Shown here: piece by piece, positions 34,247-43,107 of the stretch | How the letters are laid out: each line of letters opens with the position of its first letter | Position numbering within the stretch: position 1 is the first letter of the stretch | Origin: Desulforhabdus sp. TSK | GTDB taxonomy: Bacteria > Desulfobacterota > Syntrophobacteria > Syntrophobacterales > Syntrophobacteraceae | Assembly: GCF_022836495.1 (NCBI RefSeq) | Contig: NZ_BQXM01000005.1 | Location: 1 to 64,000 of the forward strand | Direction: 5' to 3' | Length of the DNA stretch: 64,000 bases | Notes under the pieces: generated by a model | What the model was told of the DNA's origin: nothing | Databases searched by the model: none | Seen by the model: only the letters and a program-made list of their open reading frames with translations | Made by a program: the position numbers and the translations under genes

Positions 34247-35305
34247 TTAGAGCCGTTTGATCCTGACGGCGCGCAGGGACCCGTCTGCCTGTACGACAGC
34301 GCGCACCTCCACCGAGTTGCCGGGCGCCGGGTTCTTGTCCATACGTGTGCCCGAATCCACCGCAAGGGCAACCCCATCGAGAGCCCACCTTCCTGTGAGC
34401 GTTCCCTTCAAGCGTATATTGGCCCCGGCGGGGACAGCAGCTGCCTTTCCGTCGGCGCTTCGAGCACCCTGAGCAATCCACCGGGAGATTCTTTCCGTGT
34501 CCTGGTCGTTGAGGTATGGTGGACCGTCCATGGGCATGCGGGGGAGGGACACGCCCTTGATGGTCCGAAACAGGAGGCTGATTTCGGGATATCCCGGGAT
34601 GACGATGGGACGCTCCCAGGCTGCCAGAATGGCGGTATAGTTGTCCAGGCGAATCCCTTCGGGGGGTGTGCCCAAGCTCCCTTGGGCCATGTGGCACCTG
34701 ACGCAGCGTTTCTGGAATATGGGGGCCACATCCGTATACCGGAGAGGGGCCGAGGCCGATGTCTCTCCCGATGGGGAAGTCCCTTCCTTCCTGGCCTCTT
34801 CCTGGGGCCTTGCGGATTGGTTTTCGCCGATGGGAGCGTCGATGGCCCCGGTTGCGATCCATTGCTCGATGATGGAAGTCTCCTCTTCCGTGAGCCACGG
34901 CGGGCCGTTCATGGGCATGCGGGGCTGGCTGTCGCCGCGAATCCTCCGCAGCAGCTCACTTTTTTCAGGAGACCTGGGCACGACCGCCGGTCCTTTGCTC
35001 CCTCCAGCCATGAGACCGGCATACGAGTCGAGACGAAGATTGCCCACAGCCTGAGGCCCTGTGTGGCACATGATGCAGCGCTGCTGCAGAATGGAATTCA
35101 CCTGCTCGTAAGAAGGAGCTGCGTTCAGGACCTGAGGCGACGGCGAAGCTTGGGATGCAGGGGGGGTGTGAAGCCGGCCGGATACTTCTTGAACCAGCAG
35201 AAGTCCTTCAGCTGCGGAAGCGGTTGCATGGATCGAGCAAACAGCCCAGAGGCTGAGCCCAATGAGTCCGAAGATTCCTGTCGCTGCGGAATACAAACGT
35301 TTCAT
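34247..35305 (-). CDS. Exported dihaem c-type cytochrome with duplicated haem domain
   Basis: A 352-residue protein with a signal peptide (residues 1-33). Two similar planctomycete-type cytochrome c modules follow: CIMCHT (Cys77, Cys80, His81) and CVRCHM (Cys201, Cys204, His205). Each is followed by a matching segment with a likely axial Met (RMPMNGPPWL and RMPMDGPPYL) and an EQWIATGA / SRWIAQGA end. The last 55 residues (LKGTLTGRWALDGVALAVDS) resemble DUF5666-type beta domains. It should carry electrons in the periplasm. The start is the ATG at 35305 with a GGGAG site; an upstream in-frame extension to 35455 would precede the signal peptide. It is convergent with the copper cluster and downstream of the SRP RNA gene. 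Confidence 0.87.
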   Translation of the reverse strand: MKRLYSAATGIFGLIGLSLWAVCSIHATASAAEGLLLVQEVSGRLHTPPASQASPSPQVLNAAPSYEQVNSILQQRCIMCHTGPQAVGNLRLDSYAGLMAGGSKGPAVVPRSPEKSELLRRIRGDSQPRMPMNGPPWLTEEETSIIEQWIATGAIDAPIGENQSARPQEEARKEGTSPSGETSASAPLRYTDVAPIFQKRCVRCHMAQGSLGTPPEGIRLDNYTAILAAWERPIVIPGYPEISLLFRTIKGVSLPRMPMDGPPYLNDQDTERISRWIAQGARSADGKAAAVPAGANIRLKGTLTGRWALDGVALAVDSGTRMDKNPAPGNSVEVRAVVQADGSLRAVRIKRL

Positions 35306-35451
35306 GGCTGACTCCCATACAAGGGGTTTATGAATCCTGAGGGGGAGTTCGACAGGGGGACTGGCTGAATAGCCATCATCATCGGTGTGAAGTCCCTGGC
35401 CGTGCACCCTTTGTCGAATCGCGTGGTAACAGACCGCCCACCTTCCGGCAT

Positions 35452-35554
35452 CCAATTAGAGTAGACCACGACACAGACGGGGATACTTACCGCTGCTTCC
35501 TTCCGGACCTGACGGGGTTCATATTCGCCTGTTGCGCAGTGTCCAATCGACACC
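35452..35554 (-). ncRNA. ffs: Signal recognition particle RNA (4.5S, small bacterial type)
   Basis: On the minus strand the stretch GTCAGGTCCGGAAGGAAGCA (ending with a further GC) is the diagnostic SRP domain IV: the GGAA tetraloop (35501-35504) and the asymmetric loop that Ffh binds. Flanking bases GAACCCC and GGTAAG match the conserved closing helix. The ends were set from the usual 100-115 base length around the tetraloop and are approximate. The RNA with Ffh targets membrane proteins co-translationally. It lies alone between the cytochrome gene and the SNF2 gene. Confidence 0.88.
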
Positions 35555-35964
35555 AGAATTAGAAACGGCCCACCCACTTGAACCCTTCAAAGGGGATTCA
35601 GCCCCGCTAAGCGGATTTCGGGTTACAGAGCACCGCTAACTCCCCACCTAGCACGACCAAGGGCATTTTCAATGACAATCGAGGGTTTTTACTTAACAGT
35701 TTTTTTCGGAAATTGCAATGAGCATTGACGAAGGCATGCGGCCGGGGAGCAACGCTGTGGAGAAGGATCGAAAGCAGGGCACCGGTTGAACAGCGTTCCA
35801 AGCTTGCGCGTATGTACATTTCAGATGACTGCGCGTAAAATCTGCGGCGGTATCTCATGGGATATGCTCGCATGAACGGGATGCCTTCGGGCAAGCACTT
35901 TTTGCCATGAGGACCTGCTGTTTCAAGGCTTTATCTGAGGGATGTAAACGGGATAGAGACACTG
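35555..35964. other. Intergenic stretch before the SNF2 helicase gene
   Basis: About 410 bases. I see no gene, no strong hairpin and no repeat shared with the rest of the window. It should hold the promoters of the SRP RNA (leftward) and of the helicase gene (rightward). A frame at 35607-35894 on the minus strand has no family resemblance. Confidence 0.5.
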
Positions 35965-38900
35965 ATGCCCCAGGGCCGGACGATCCAGGAGAGGATGATT
36001 GTGCAAACAGACGAAAAAATACGTCAGAAGCTCCTTGAAGCCTATGAGAGTCTACCGCCGCCGGAACAGGCGCTGGTGCAGCTCTGCTCGGTGATTTACG
36101 AACCGGTGAGCGTGGGTGCTTTATACAAAATATTCCGTAAGTCGGGCCTGAGCTTTCCCGGAGAAAAAATAGGCTCAATCAGGGCACTGGAGCCACACCT
36201 GCAAAGTCTGAAGGAGCTCAGGCTCCTCAATGACACCTTGCAGGTCCCACGGGAGGTCATCGAGATCGTCACCCGGCGAGCAGTGGCCGCCGGTCGCATC
36301 TTCACGGCCGGCAGTCTCCTGGAGGGGATCGAGTCCAGGGAGGCATGGACCGACAATCCGCGCGGCAGCCACTGCATCTCCTGTGGCAAGGCCGCCCGGG
36401 ACCATGCATTCATGCCCGCGCCGGGGCCTCTGTGTCCGGCGTGTGCCACATCGGAGATCCAGATCGCCGCGGCCGAGGAGAACCTGCACGATTGGTCCGT
36501 GGAGCGCATTCTGACAGCCCTCTCGCCCGAGGGAGACCTGAAGAGCAGACTGACCGTCATCTGGAAGTGCAACGAAGCAGAGCGGACTGTCATCAGGGAT
36601 ATGGACAAGTTTCTGACTCTCCTGGTGCAAAACCTCGGATACGTGGACCCGCATCCACTGGCCCCCACAGTCCGGGAGGCGGCGCTCCATGCATGCACCC
36701 GCAGGGGGCCAAGGATTCTGCCCTTACTGTTCAAGGTGATCCAAAAAGAGCCATGGCAGTTCTATGCTAATGTCCTTGGAGCCATGGTGCTCATCGCATC
36801 GGAAAAACCCGAGGTCCATACCCTGGTGAAGGAGGCGGCCAATGATCCGAACCCTGAAGTACGCCGCCATATCATATTTCTATTGAGTCATTATCCACCA
36901 TCATGGGGTTTCCGGGTCATCGAGCAGCTGAGCAGGGATGAGGACTCTGCCATTCGGAAGATGGCCAAGGATGCTCTGACTGTTTTGAAGTCCAAACAAA
37001 GGAGACCTTTCTCAGCCCCCTTCGCGGCATTCGGAAGCTCTAATCTCACCTCCAAATACTCCATGAGATTCGGGCCGCTCGTTCGAGCGGTTCATGAAGA
37101 GCTGCCTTTGGCCCACGGTTACTCCTCTTCCTACAGTGTGGCCGCCGCTCCGCGCATCTTGAGAGACTTTCGCATTGGCATCTATTCTCAGGACATGCAC
37201 CTTTTCCGTGCATGCCTGCAAGACCTGTACTCCCTGCACAGCAGACTGCCCGATATTGACGTTTCCATGGCTCAAATTTGCAATGATCCTTTCGATACGG
37301 CGTGGTTTGCCGGCCTTCCCACAAACGTGCGGATGGCGCTTCTCTCTGCTATCTTCAGGCAGGCCGTGATCCATCTGGAACCCGATGCCGAGGCCCTTGC
37401 CTTCACCCTGAAGGATCCCCTTTTCAAATCGGCGCCTCGGTTCGAAAGGGCGGCCCTGCTCTATGACCTGGTATCGCGGCTCATCCTGGGTGGCAGACTC
37501 GACGACGCGCGCAGGATCATCCCTGAGATCGATGGACGCGATTATACGGGCGGCTTGATGGGCTGGGTCCATTTTGTCGAGGGAAAAATCAATGACGCCA
37601 TCGGGTCTTTTGAAGCCGATCTGAAGGAGTTTCGCCGCAGGTGTGGGAAGAGAAACATAAATTTCACAGGTACGGGGGGGCTTTTCTACGTTCTGGCTCT
37701 TCTGAAATCTGGAAATATCGACCTCGTGAAAAGAGCTGAGCAACTGGTGGGCTGGTCCCTTGCCTCGATGGACGACTCGGACTTCAAAACGTCCCCCTAC
37801 AGATCGCTCAAGGGAATCATTTGTGCGCAGAATCTTAAAATGGAAGAGGCGAAGCGGATCCTCGAAACTGAATCCAAGGCCGGCGGTGTCATCCCGACTC
37901 TTTTCAACGCCATAGCGGCTTACTGGGTGAACGGCCGGCTCTCCAGGGAAATGATCGAGCGGCTCGAGCCGATATTCCAGACTGCCGGGCAGGTGGGAAT
38001 GGATTGGGTGTCCATGGAGTGTGCGGCACTGCTCATACGCAACAACAGGGCCACGTCGATGCACCGTGAATTTCTCGACCGGGTCATCAAGCAGAGCGGC
38101 ATGCGGCCCCTGGTGTCTTCCATCGAGGCTGAAGAGCCCTGGCAGAAGGGGCTGCGCGCCATTTTGGAGATCGCGGGCGCATCCGAAGAGCCCGTTGTGC
38201 AAAAATCCACTTCGGCAACAAGGCTGATCTGGCTGGTTGGCTATTACAGCGGGAGAGTGTCTCTGCAGCCCCTGGAGCAGAGGACTATGCCCAAGGGCGG
38301 CTGGACCAAAGGTCGTCCCGTGGCCATGAGCCGGCTTTTCAATCGCACCAAGCTGGAAAACCTCGGCCCGCAGGACAATGCCATTTGCGCGGCCATAAAG
38401 CATGAACGCTCCTACTATCACGGCGACACCTACACCTTTGACATGGACAAGCTTCTACCCTCCCTTGTGGGGCATCCGCTGCTTTTCATGGAGCAATCCC
38501 CGTCCGTACCCGTAGAATTCGTAAAGGGCGAGCCGGAGATTCTGGTGACCCAGTCTGGCTCGATGCTCAATATCAGGTTTGCAATCGAATTTGGGGAAGA
38601 CCGGGTCGAGGTGATACAGGAAACACCCACCCGGTTCAAAGTCATCGAATTCACCGACCAGCATCGGCGCTTCGCGCAGGTCCTGGGCAGTGGAGGCCTC
38701 TTTGTACCTGCCTCAGGCAAACAGGACGTCCTGAAAGCCATCTCGGCACTTTCTTCCCATGCGCTTGTCTACTCGGAGATCGGAGGCAGGTCCAAGGATG
38801 TGGTGGAGGTCGCCTCCGACCCGACGCCTCATGTGCACCTGGTCCCATCGGGGCACGGGTTCCGGCTGGAGGTTTTTGTGAAGCCCTTCAAAGAAGAGGG

Positions 38901-40944
38901 GAGCCCATACCTCAAGCCCGGCGTGGGAGCGACAAACGTCATTGCGGAAGTGGGCGGGAAAAGGGTGCAGACCCAAAGGGATCTCAAGGCTGAAGAGAGG
39001 ATGGCCGACGCTTTGGATGCGGCCTCTCCCACGATTTCGAGACTTGCCGATTCCGACCGGCAGTGTCAGCTCGAAGACCCGGAGGATTGCCTCCAGCTGC
39101 TCCTGGACCTCAAGGCTTTGCAGGAAGAGGGTCAAGTGATTGTGGAATGGCCCGAAGGGGAGAAATTGAAGGTCACCCGCGAGGTCCCCATCGATCGGTT
39201 CCGAATGAAAATTCGCGGCAGGACGGAATGGTTTGAAGTGAGCGGCAGCCTGCAGGTGGATGATGACCTGGTAATCGATATGAAGCGTCTCCTCGAGCTC
39301 GTCAACACAACGAGCACGCGGTTCATCCCCTTGGAGGAGGGACAATTCCTGGCTCTGACCAGGGAATTCCGGAAGAGGCTCGAAGAGCTGAACGCCTACG
39401 CCGAAAGGAAAGGGAAGGAAGTCCGCCTGCATCCCCTTGCCGCTCTGGCCGTACAGGACCTGATCAAAGGTATTCCCAACCTTGAAGTGGACGAAGCCTG
39501 GAAATCACGGCTCGAACGTATCCGGGCCGGTCAGGAGATCAGCCCTCCCGTACCCTCGACGTTCAAGGCCGAACTGAGGGACTATCAGCTGGAAGGCTAT
39601 TGGTGGATGACTCGGCTGGCTCACATGGGGATCGGTGCATGCCTGGCCGATGACATGGGCCTCGGGAAAACCATCCAGGTGCTGGCCGTCATGCTGCAAC
39701 GGGCCTCTCAAGGTCCTGCCCTGGTCGTGGCTCCGACTTCCGTGTGCTGGAATTGGCTCGCCGAGGCTCACCGCTTCGCCCCTACCCTCAACATGGTGCA
39801 ATTGAACGCCATGAACAGGGAGGAGCTCGTCAAGGGGCTCAAGCGCCACGATGTGCTCGTTACCAGCTATGGTTTGCTGGCCCAGGAAGCGGAGCTCCTG
39901 GCCGGCATCGAGTGGAGCCTCATCGTTCTCGACGAGGCGCAGGCAATCAAAAACGTACTCACCCAGCGATCCCAGGCAGCCATGGGGCTCAAGGGAGGCT
40001 TCAAGATCATCACGACGGGCACTCCCATCGAGAACCACCTTGGCGAGCTGTGGACCCTTTTCAACTTCATCAATCCTGGTCTTCTGGGATCCCTGCAAAG
40101 ATTCAACGAGCGGTTTGCCGTCCCCATCGAAAAGTATAACAATCGGGATGCGAGGAAGCGTCTGAAGAAGCTGATTCAGCCCTTCATTCTGCGGCGGCTC
40201 AAATCCCAGGTTCTCGAGGAGCTGCCTCCCCGCACGGAAGTGGTCCTGCAGGTGGAGATGAGCCCCGAGGAGACCGCCTTCTATGAAGCTTTGAGGCAGC
40301 AGGCTCTCGCAAGGATCGAGGCCGATAGCGCTCCACTTGCCCAGAAGCACTTGCGGATACTGGCCGAAATCATGAAGCTGAGGCAGGCGGCCTGTCATCC
40401 GCGCCTGGTTCTGCCCGAGACTCCCCTGTCGAGCTCAAAGCTCGAGCTTTTCGACGAGGTCGTATCGGAGCTTTTGGAAAACCGGCACAAGGCTTTGGTC
40501 TTCAGCCAGTTTGTCGGGCATTTGAGTCTCATTCGGGAATATCTGGACCAGCGGAATATCGGCTACCGCTATCTCGATGGGAGCACACCGCCCAAAGAGC
40601 GGAAAAAGGCGGTGGATGCCTTTCAAGCGGGAGAAGGGGATCTGTTTCTCATCAGCCTCAAGGCGGGGGGATTGGGGCTCAATCTCACCGCAGCCGATTA
40701 CGTCATCCACATGGACCCCTGGTGGAACCCCGCCGTCGAAGATCAGGCTTCCGACCGCGCCCATCGCATCGGGCAGCAGCACCCGGTGACTGTCTACCGC
40801 CTGGTGACTGCAGGCACCATTGAAGAGAAGATCGTCAAGCTCCACCAGGAGAAAAGAGACCTTGCCGGAAGCCTCCTCGACGGGAGCGATATCAGTGGAA
40901 AGATCTCGGCCGAGGAGCTCGTGCGGCTCATCAGGGAAGCTTGA
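35965..40944 (+). CDS. Very large SNF2-family DNA helicase/translocase
   Basis: 1659 residues. The C-terminal 480 are a complete SNF2 ATPase: Walker A DDMGLGKT (about 1228-1235), Ia VVAPTSVCWNW, DEAQ box (about 1323), TGTPIENHLGELW, then lobe 2 with KALVFSQFVGHL, YLDGSTPPKER and DRAHRIGQQ. The N-terminal 1150 residues match no domain I can name. They include a likely zinc ribbon (CISCGK at about 139-144, CPAC near 159-162), a HEAT-like helical part near 215-340, a TPR-like helical middle, and charged coiled-coil segments before the ATPase. Such proteins remodel protein-DNA complexes. The partners are unknown and no methylase or nuclease is adjacent. An ATG at 35995 closer to GGAGAGG is an alternative start. 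Confidence 0.9.
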   Translation: MPQGRTIQERMIVQTDEKIRQKLLEAYESLPPPEQALVQLCSVIYEPVSVGALYKIFRKSGLSFPGEKIGSIRALEPHLQSLKELRLLNDTLQVPREVIEIVTRRAVAAGRIFTAGSLLEGIESREAWTDNPRGSHCISCGKAARDHAFMPAPGPLCPACATSEIQIAAAEENLHDWSVERILTALSPEGDLKSRLTVIWKCNEAERTVIRDMDKFLTLLVQNLGYVDPHPLAPTVREAALHACTRRGPRILPLLFKVIQKEPWQFYANVLGAMVLIASEKPEVHTLVKEAANDPNPEVRRHIIFLLSHYPPSWGFRVIEQLSRDEDSAIRKMAKDALTVLKSKQRRPFSAPFAAFGSSNLTSKYSMRFGPLVRAVHEELPLAHGYSSSYSVAAAPRILRDFRIGIYSQDMHLFRACLQDLYSLHSRLPDIDVSMAQICNDPFDTAWFAGLPTNVRMALLSAIFRQAVIHLEPDAEALAFTLKDPLFKSAPRFERAALLYDLVSRLILGGRLDDARRIIPEIDGRDYTGGLMGWVHFVEGKINDAIGSFEADLKEFRRRCGKRNINFTGTGGLFYVLALLKSGNIDLVKRAEQLVGWSLASMDDSDFKTSPYRSLKGIICAQNLKMEEAKRILETESKAGGVIPTLFNAIAAYWVNGRLSREMIERLEPIFQTAGQVGMDWVSMECAALLIRNNRATSMHREFLDRVIKQSGMRPLVSSIEAEEPWQKGLRAILEIAGASEEPVVQKSTSATRLIWLVGYYSGRVSLQPLEQRTMPKGGWTKGRPVAMSRLFNRTKLENLGPQDNAICAAIKHERSYYHGDTYTFDMDKLLPSLVGHPLLFMEQSPSVPVEFVKGEPEILVTQSGSMLNIRFAIEFGEDRVEVIQETPTRFKVIEFTDQHRRFAQVLGSGGLFVPASGKQDVLKAISALSSHALVYSEIGGRSKDVVEVASDPTPHVHLVPSGHGFRLEVFVKPFKEEGSPYLKPGVGATNVIAEVGGKRVQTQRDLKAEERMADALDAASPTISRLADSDRQCQLEDPEDCLQLLLDLKALQEEGQVIVEWPEGEKLKVTREVPIDRFRMKIRGRTEWFEVSGSLQVDDDLVIDMKRLLELVNTTSTRFIPLEEGQFLALTREFRKRLEELNAYAERKGKEVRLHPLAALAVQDLIKGIPNLEVDEAWKSRLERIRAGQEISPPVPSTFKAELRDYQLEGYWWMTRLAHMGIGACLADDMGLGKTIQVLAVMLQRASQGPALVVAPTSVCWNWLAEAHRFAPTLNMVQLNAMNREELVKGLKRHDVLVTSYGLLAQEAELLAGIEWSLIVLDEAQAIKNVLTQRSQAAMGLKGGFKIITTGTPIENHLGELWTLFNFINPGLLGSLQRFNERFAVPIEKYNNRDARKRLKKLIQPFILRRLKSQVLEELPPRTEVVLQVEMSPEETAFYEALRQQALARIEADSAPLAQKHLRILAEIMKLRQAACHPRLVLPETPLSSSKLELFDEVVSELLENRHKALVFSQFVGHLSLIREYLDQRNIGYRYLDGSTPPKERKKAVDAFQAGEGDLFLISLKAGGLGLNLTAADYVIHMDPWWNPAVEDQASDRAHRIGQQHPVTVYRLVTAGTIEEKIVKLHQEKRDLAGSLLDGSDISGKISAEELVRLIREA

Positions 40945-40989
40945 GGAAATACGCTGGGTTGATAGGCTCAGTCTGGATCATTCCCATCC

Positions 40990-41763
40990 TCATGTCTTGG
41001 GTCCTTGCGCCCCGTGCCGCTGTTGAGAAGCCTCCCAGCGGTCCAGCAAGAGACATCGCGAGGGGGGAATGTTCAGGATGTCCCGCAGGGTGGGGAGCTC
41101 TCCACCCGGGGTCAGATGCCGCCAGCCGCCCAGGTAGACGGGTTTTTGAGGGGAGAAGATTTCGCAGAGACGCATGATTGCCTTTGCCATGTGGATCTCC
41201 CGTTCGGCCCATAAAGGGTCTATTTGCGACGCATGAAACGCCGTGTTCTCGGGAGAGCCGGGAGCGACTCTCGCCATAGCGGCGGCTGCGGAATCGTAAC
41301 TGCGGGATACGGAACGGGGATTTGGAGGGAGCGAGAGCAAGATGGCAAGGTTCCTGGGAGAGAGAAGCTCCGGCCAGGATGCCAGCCACTTGCGGCTGAA
41401 GCGGGAGTAATCGACGGTAAAGATTCTGCTGCCCGTTTGGGCGGCATAGCGGGCGGCCGCACGATATTCCGAAGGGAGCCCGATCTGCCTGCGAACGGCC
41501 ACGATTTCCGGGTGGCGCACGGCGTATTGCCATGAAACGCGCGCTTGGGCGCATGCCTCCTGGAGGTTCCCCATGAGAGTCCTCTGCAGAGTGCGACGAT
41601 GCCGCAGTCGGAATCGCAGCCCGTATGGACTCAATTCCACGAAGACGCAGTCTGGTTCATGGCTGCGCAGGAATCGGCCCAGTTCCCTGAATCCTGCTGG
41701 GTCGTTGTGGACGGTGCCCAGAAGGATCAGGCCCTGGAGAGCCGCAAGACCCAAAGCCTTCAT
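40990..41763 (-). CDS. TraB/PrgY-like protein (tentative)
   Basis: About 257 residues. The N-terminal ILLGTVHNDPAGF followed by DCVFVELSPYGLRF matches the GT-x-H strand and acidic strand of the TraB/PrgY/TIKI-type fold. Near the C-terminus EIHMAKAIMRL and VYLGGWRHLTPGG fit the second half of that pattern (R/E-x-x-M-A and G-x-x-H-L). The metal-protease-like activity proposed for the family is not proven here. The start is unclear: the ATG at 41763 has AGAGGA too close, and upstream GTGs at 41781 and 41796 are possible. It converges on the SNF2 gene and lies 82 bases downstream of the HAD gene. Confidence 0.6.
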   Translation of the reverse strand: MKALGLAALQGLILLGTVHNDPAGFRELGRFLRSHEPDCVFVELSPYGLRFRLRHRRTLQRTLMGNLQEACAQARVSWQYAVRHPEIVAVRRQIGLPSEYRAAARYAAQTGSRIFTVDYSRFSRKWLASWPELLSPRNLAILLSLPPNPRSVSRSYDSAAAAMARVAPGSPENTAFHASQIDPLWAEREIHMAKAIMRLCEIFSPQKPVYLGGWRHLTPGGELPTLRDILNIPPSRCLLLDRWEASQQRHGAQGPKT

Positions 41764-41845
41764 TTCCTCTACAGAGGACACTCCCTGGGAGGGCACCGTA
41801 AAAGCCCGGAAAGGGTTAAGCCCGGTCGAAGCCGTTTGAATTGCA

Positions 41846-42511
41846 TTAAGCTCCCTGGAGCATGGGATTCAGGAGAATGGGATGAAGCTCCTGGAAGTGG
41901 TTGATGTGCAGATGGGCACTGAGAGATTCATTTTTGTAGGCCGCGAAGAAGACCCCCGTTGCCGTTGCCAGTGCCTCGTCCACGGCGGAATCCCCCACAT
42001 AGAGAACTTCCCGGGGCGAAATACCGAAGGTATTCAGGATCTTTTCCATACTCTCGGGATGAGGTTTGGGATGACGCACGTCGGCGGCTGAAACCACAAG
42101 GTCGAAAAATTTCTCGATATCGAAGTGTGCCAGAAGCTCCCGTGTGGAAACCATCCGATTGGTGGCGAGGGCGGTCTTGAAGCGGGATTTGGCAAGGGTC
42201 AGGATTTCCACCAGTCCGGGCTCACGGCGGAGATAGGCGTTGAAGGCGCGAAAGTCGATCTTCTGAAGATATTCCCACGCCGCTTGGAAGCGCTCTCCAT
42301 CCCCCATCAAGTACCTGAGGGATTCGCCTACAGGGTACATGTGGATGAATTCCTCCTGGTCAGGTGTCACCGGCGGCAGGCCGACACGTTCCAAAATGTG
42401 ACTGTAGAACTTGACATTGGCTTCCTTCGAATCGAAAAGGACCCCGTCACAGTCGAACACGATGGCTCGAAGCCGCATATCCCCAAGCTTTGTAGAAGCG
42501 TTTGTCTTCAT
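41846..42511 (-). CDS. HAD-family hydrolase, phosphoglycolate-phosphatase-like
   Basis: About 221 residues. The HAD motifs are complete: DCDGVLFDS with the nucleophile Asp near residue 22, motif II in LATNRMV, the Lys in RHPKPHPE, and motif IV YVGDSAVDEALA. A helical cap lies between motifs I and II (type C1). It should dephosphorylate a small phosphorylated metabolite, and the substrate cannot be told. The ATG at 42511 follows an AAGGAG site at a spacing of about 11; a TTG at 42520 and an ATG at 42478 are other choices. It precedes the TraB-like gene on the same strand. Confidence 0.88.
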   Translation of the reverse strand: MKTNASTKLGDMRLRAIVFDCDGVLFDSKEANVKFYSHILERVGLPPVTPDQEEFIHMYPVGESLRYLMGDGERFQAAWEYLQKIDFRAFNAYLRREPGLVEILTLAKSRFKTALATNRMVSTRELLAHFDIEKFFDLVVSAADVRHPKPHPESMEKILNTFGISPREVLYVGDSAVDEALATATGVFFAAYKNESLSAHLHINHFQELHPILLNPMLQGA

Positions 42512-42520
42512 GCAGTGCAA

Positions 42521-42943
42521 TTCTCCTTCTGTAGATACTTATTAACTATAATCCTTTATGATCGAATCGCATGGAATATTTTGACATGGCCACCCAAACC
42601 CTGAGGAATCGAAGCCTGTTGAAAAACCTCCCGCACTTCCGGGGAGTGGGCCGGGAGGGCGCGTTTTCGGATAGGCGCGTCCGGCGAACGGCTGCCGCGC
42701 GAATCTCTCCGGCACAGGGTTTCAAGGCTTTACAAGCCCTTTGGTATGGAATAGAGTCTCCAACTGTTGAGGGATTTGCCGACTGTGCGGCGCAATCCCA
42801 TAGCTGGAGCCGGGAAACACCTGATTCATCCTCCACCGGGGTGAAATCGTTGTCTGCGTTTTTCCAGGGTGGGGGCTTCCGGATGGTTTCCATGCACCGG
42901 CGGGAAAATACCACCAACCTGCCACCGAGGCCCACCGTTTGCC
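42521..42943. other. Intergenic stretch between the HAD gene and the MITE-like repeat
   Basis: About 420 bases between divergent genes. I find no gene with a good ribosome site or recognisable product. The promoter of the HAD gene is likely at its left edge. The 9-base direct repeat CCGTTTGCC at 42935-42943 closes it and is repeated after the MITE-like element. Confidence 0.5.
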
Positions 42944-43058
42944 GTCAATGCTGTTGGCTTCGCGTCACCCGGGTGAAAACCGGGGTCCAGAACGCCGCTA
43001 TTTTCCTGGATTCCGGCTTTCGCCGGAATGACGCAAGTTGGTTCAGTCAACAACATTG
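42944..43058 (-). repeat. MITE-like dispersed repeat, copy 2, with target duplication
   Basis: An inverted copy of the element at 3928-4041, similar along its full length: terminal inverted repeats (GCAATGTTGTTGACT and its partner), the internal ATTCCGG hairpin and the GGTTTTCACCCGGGTGACG segment. It is flanked by a perfect 9-base direct repeat CCGTTTGCC at 42935-42943 and 43059-43067, which looks like a target-site duplication and so supports transposition. It sits 50 bases upstream of the nadB start and may separate or supply promoter signals there. Confidence 0.8.
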
Positions 43059-43107
43059 CCGTTTGCCATTGCGGGGACTGCCTCGGTGTTTATGATGGGA
43101 ATTTCAT

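Noticed and set aside
35607-35894. 95-codon minus-strand frame upstream of the SNF2 gene
   Set aside because: No ribosome site, no family, and the product looks random.
37012-38421. 469-codon open frame opposite the SNF2 gene
   Set aside because: It is antisense to a continuous 1659-codon gene and its product has no recognisable domain.
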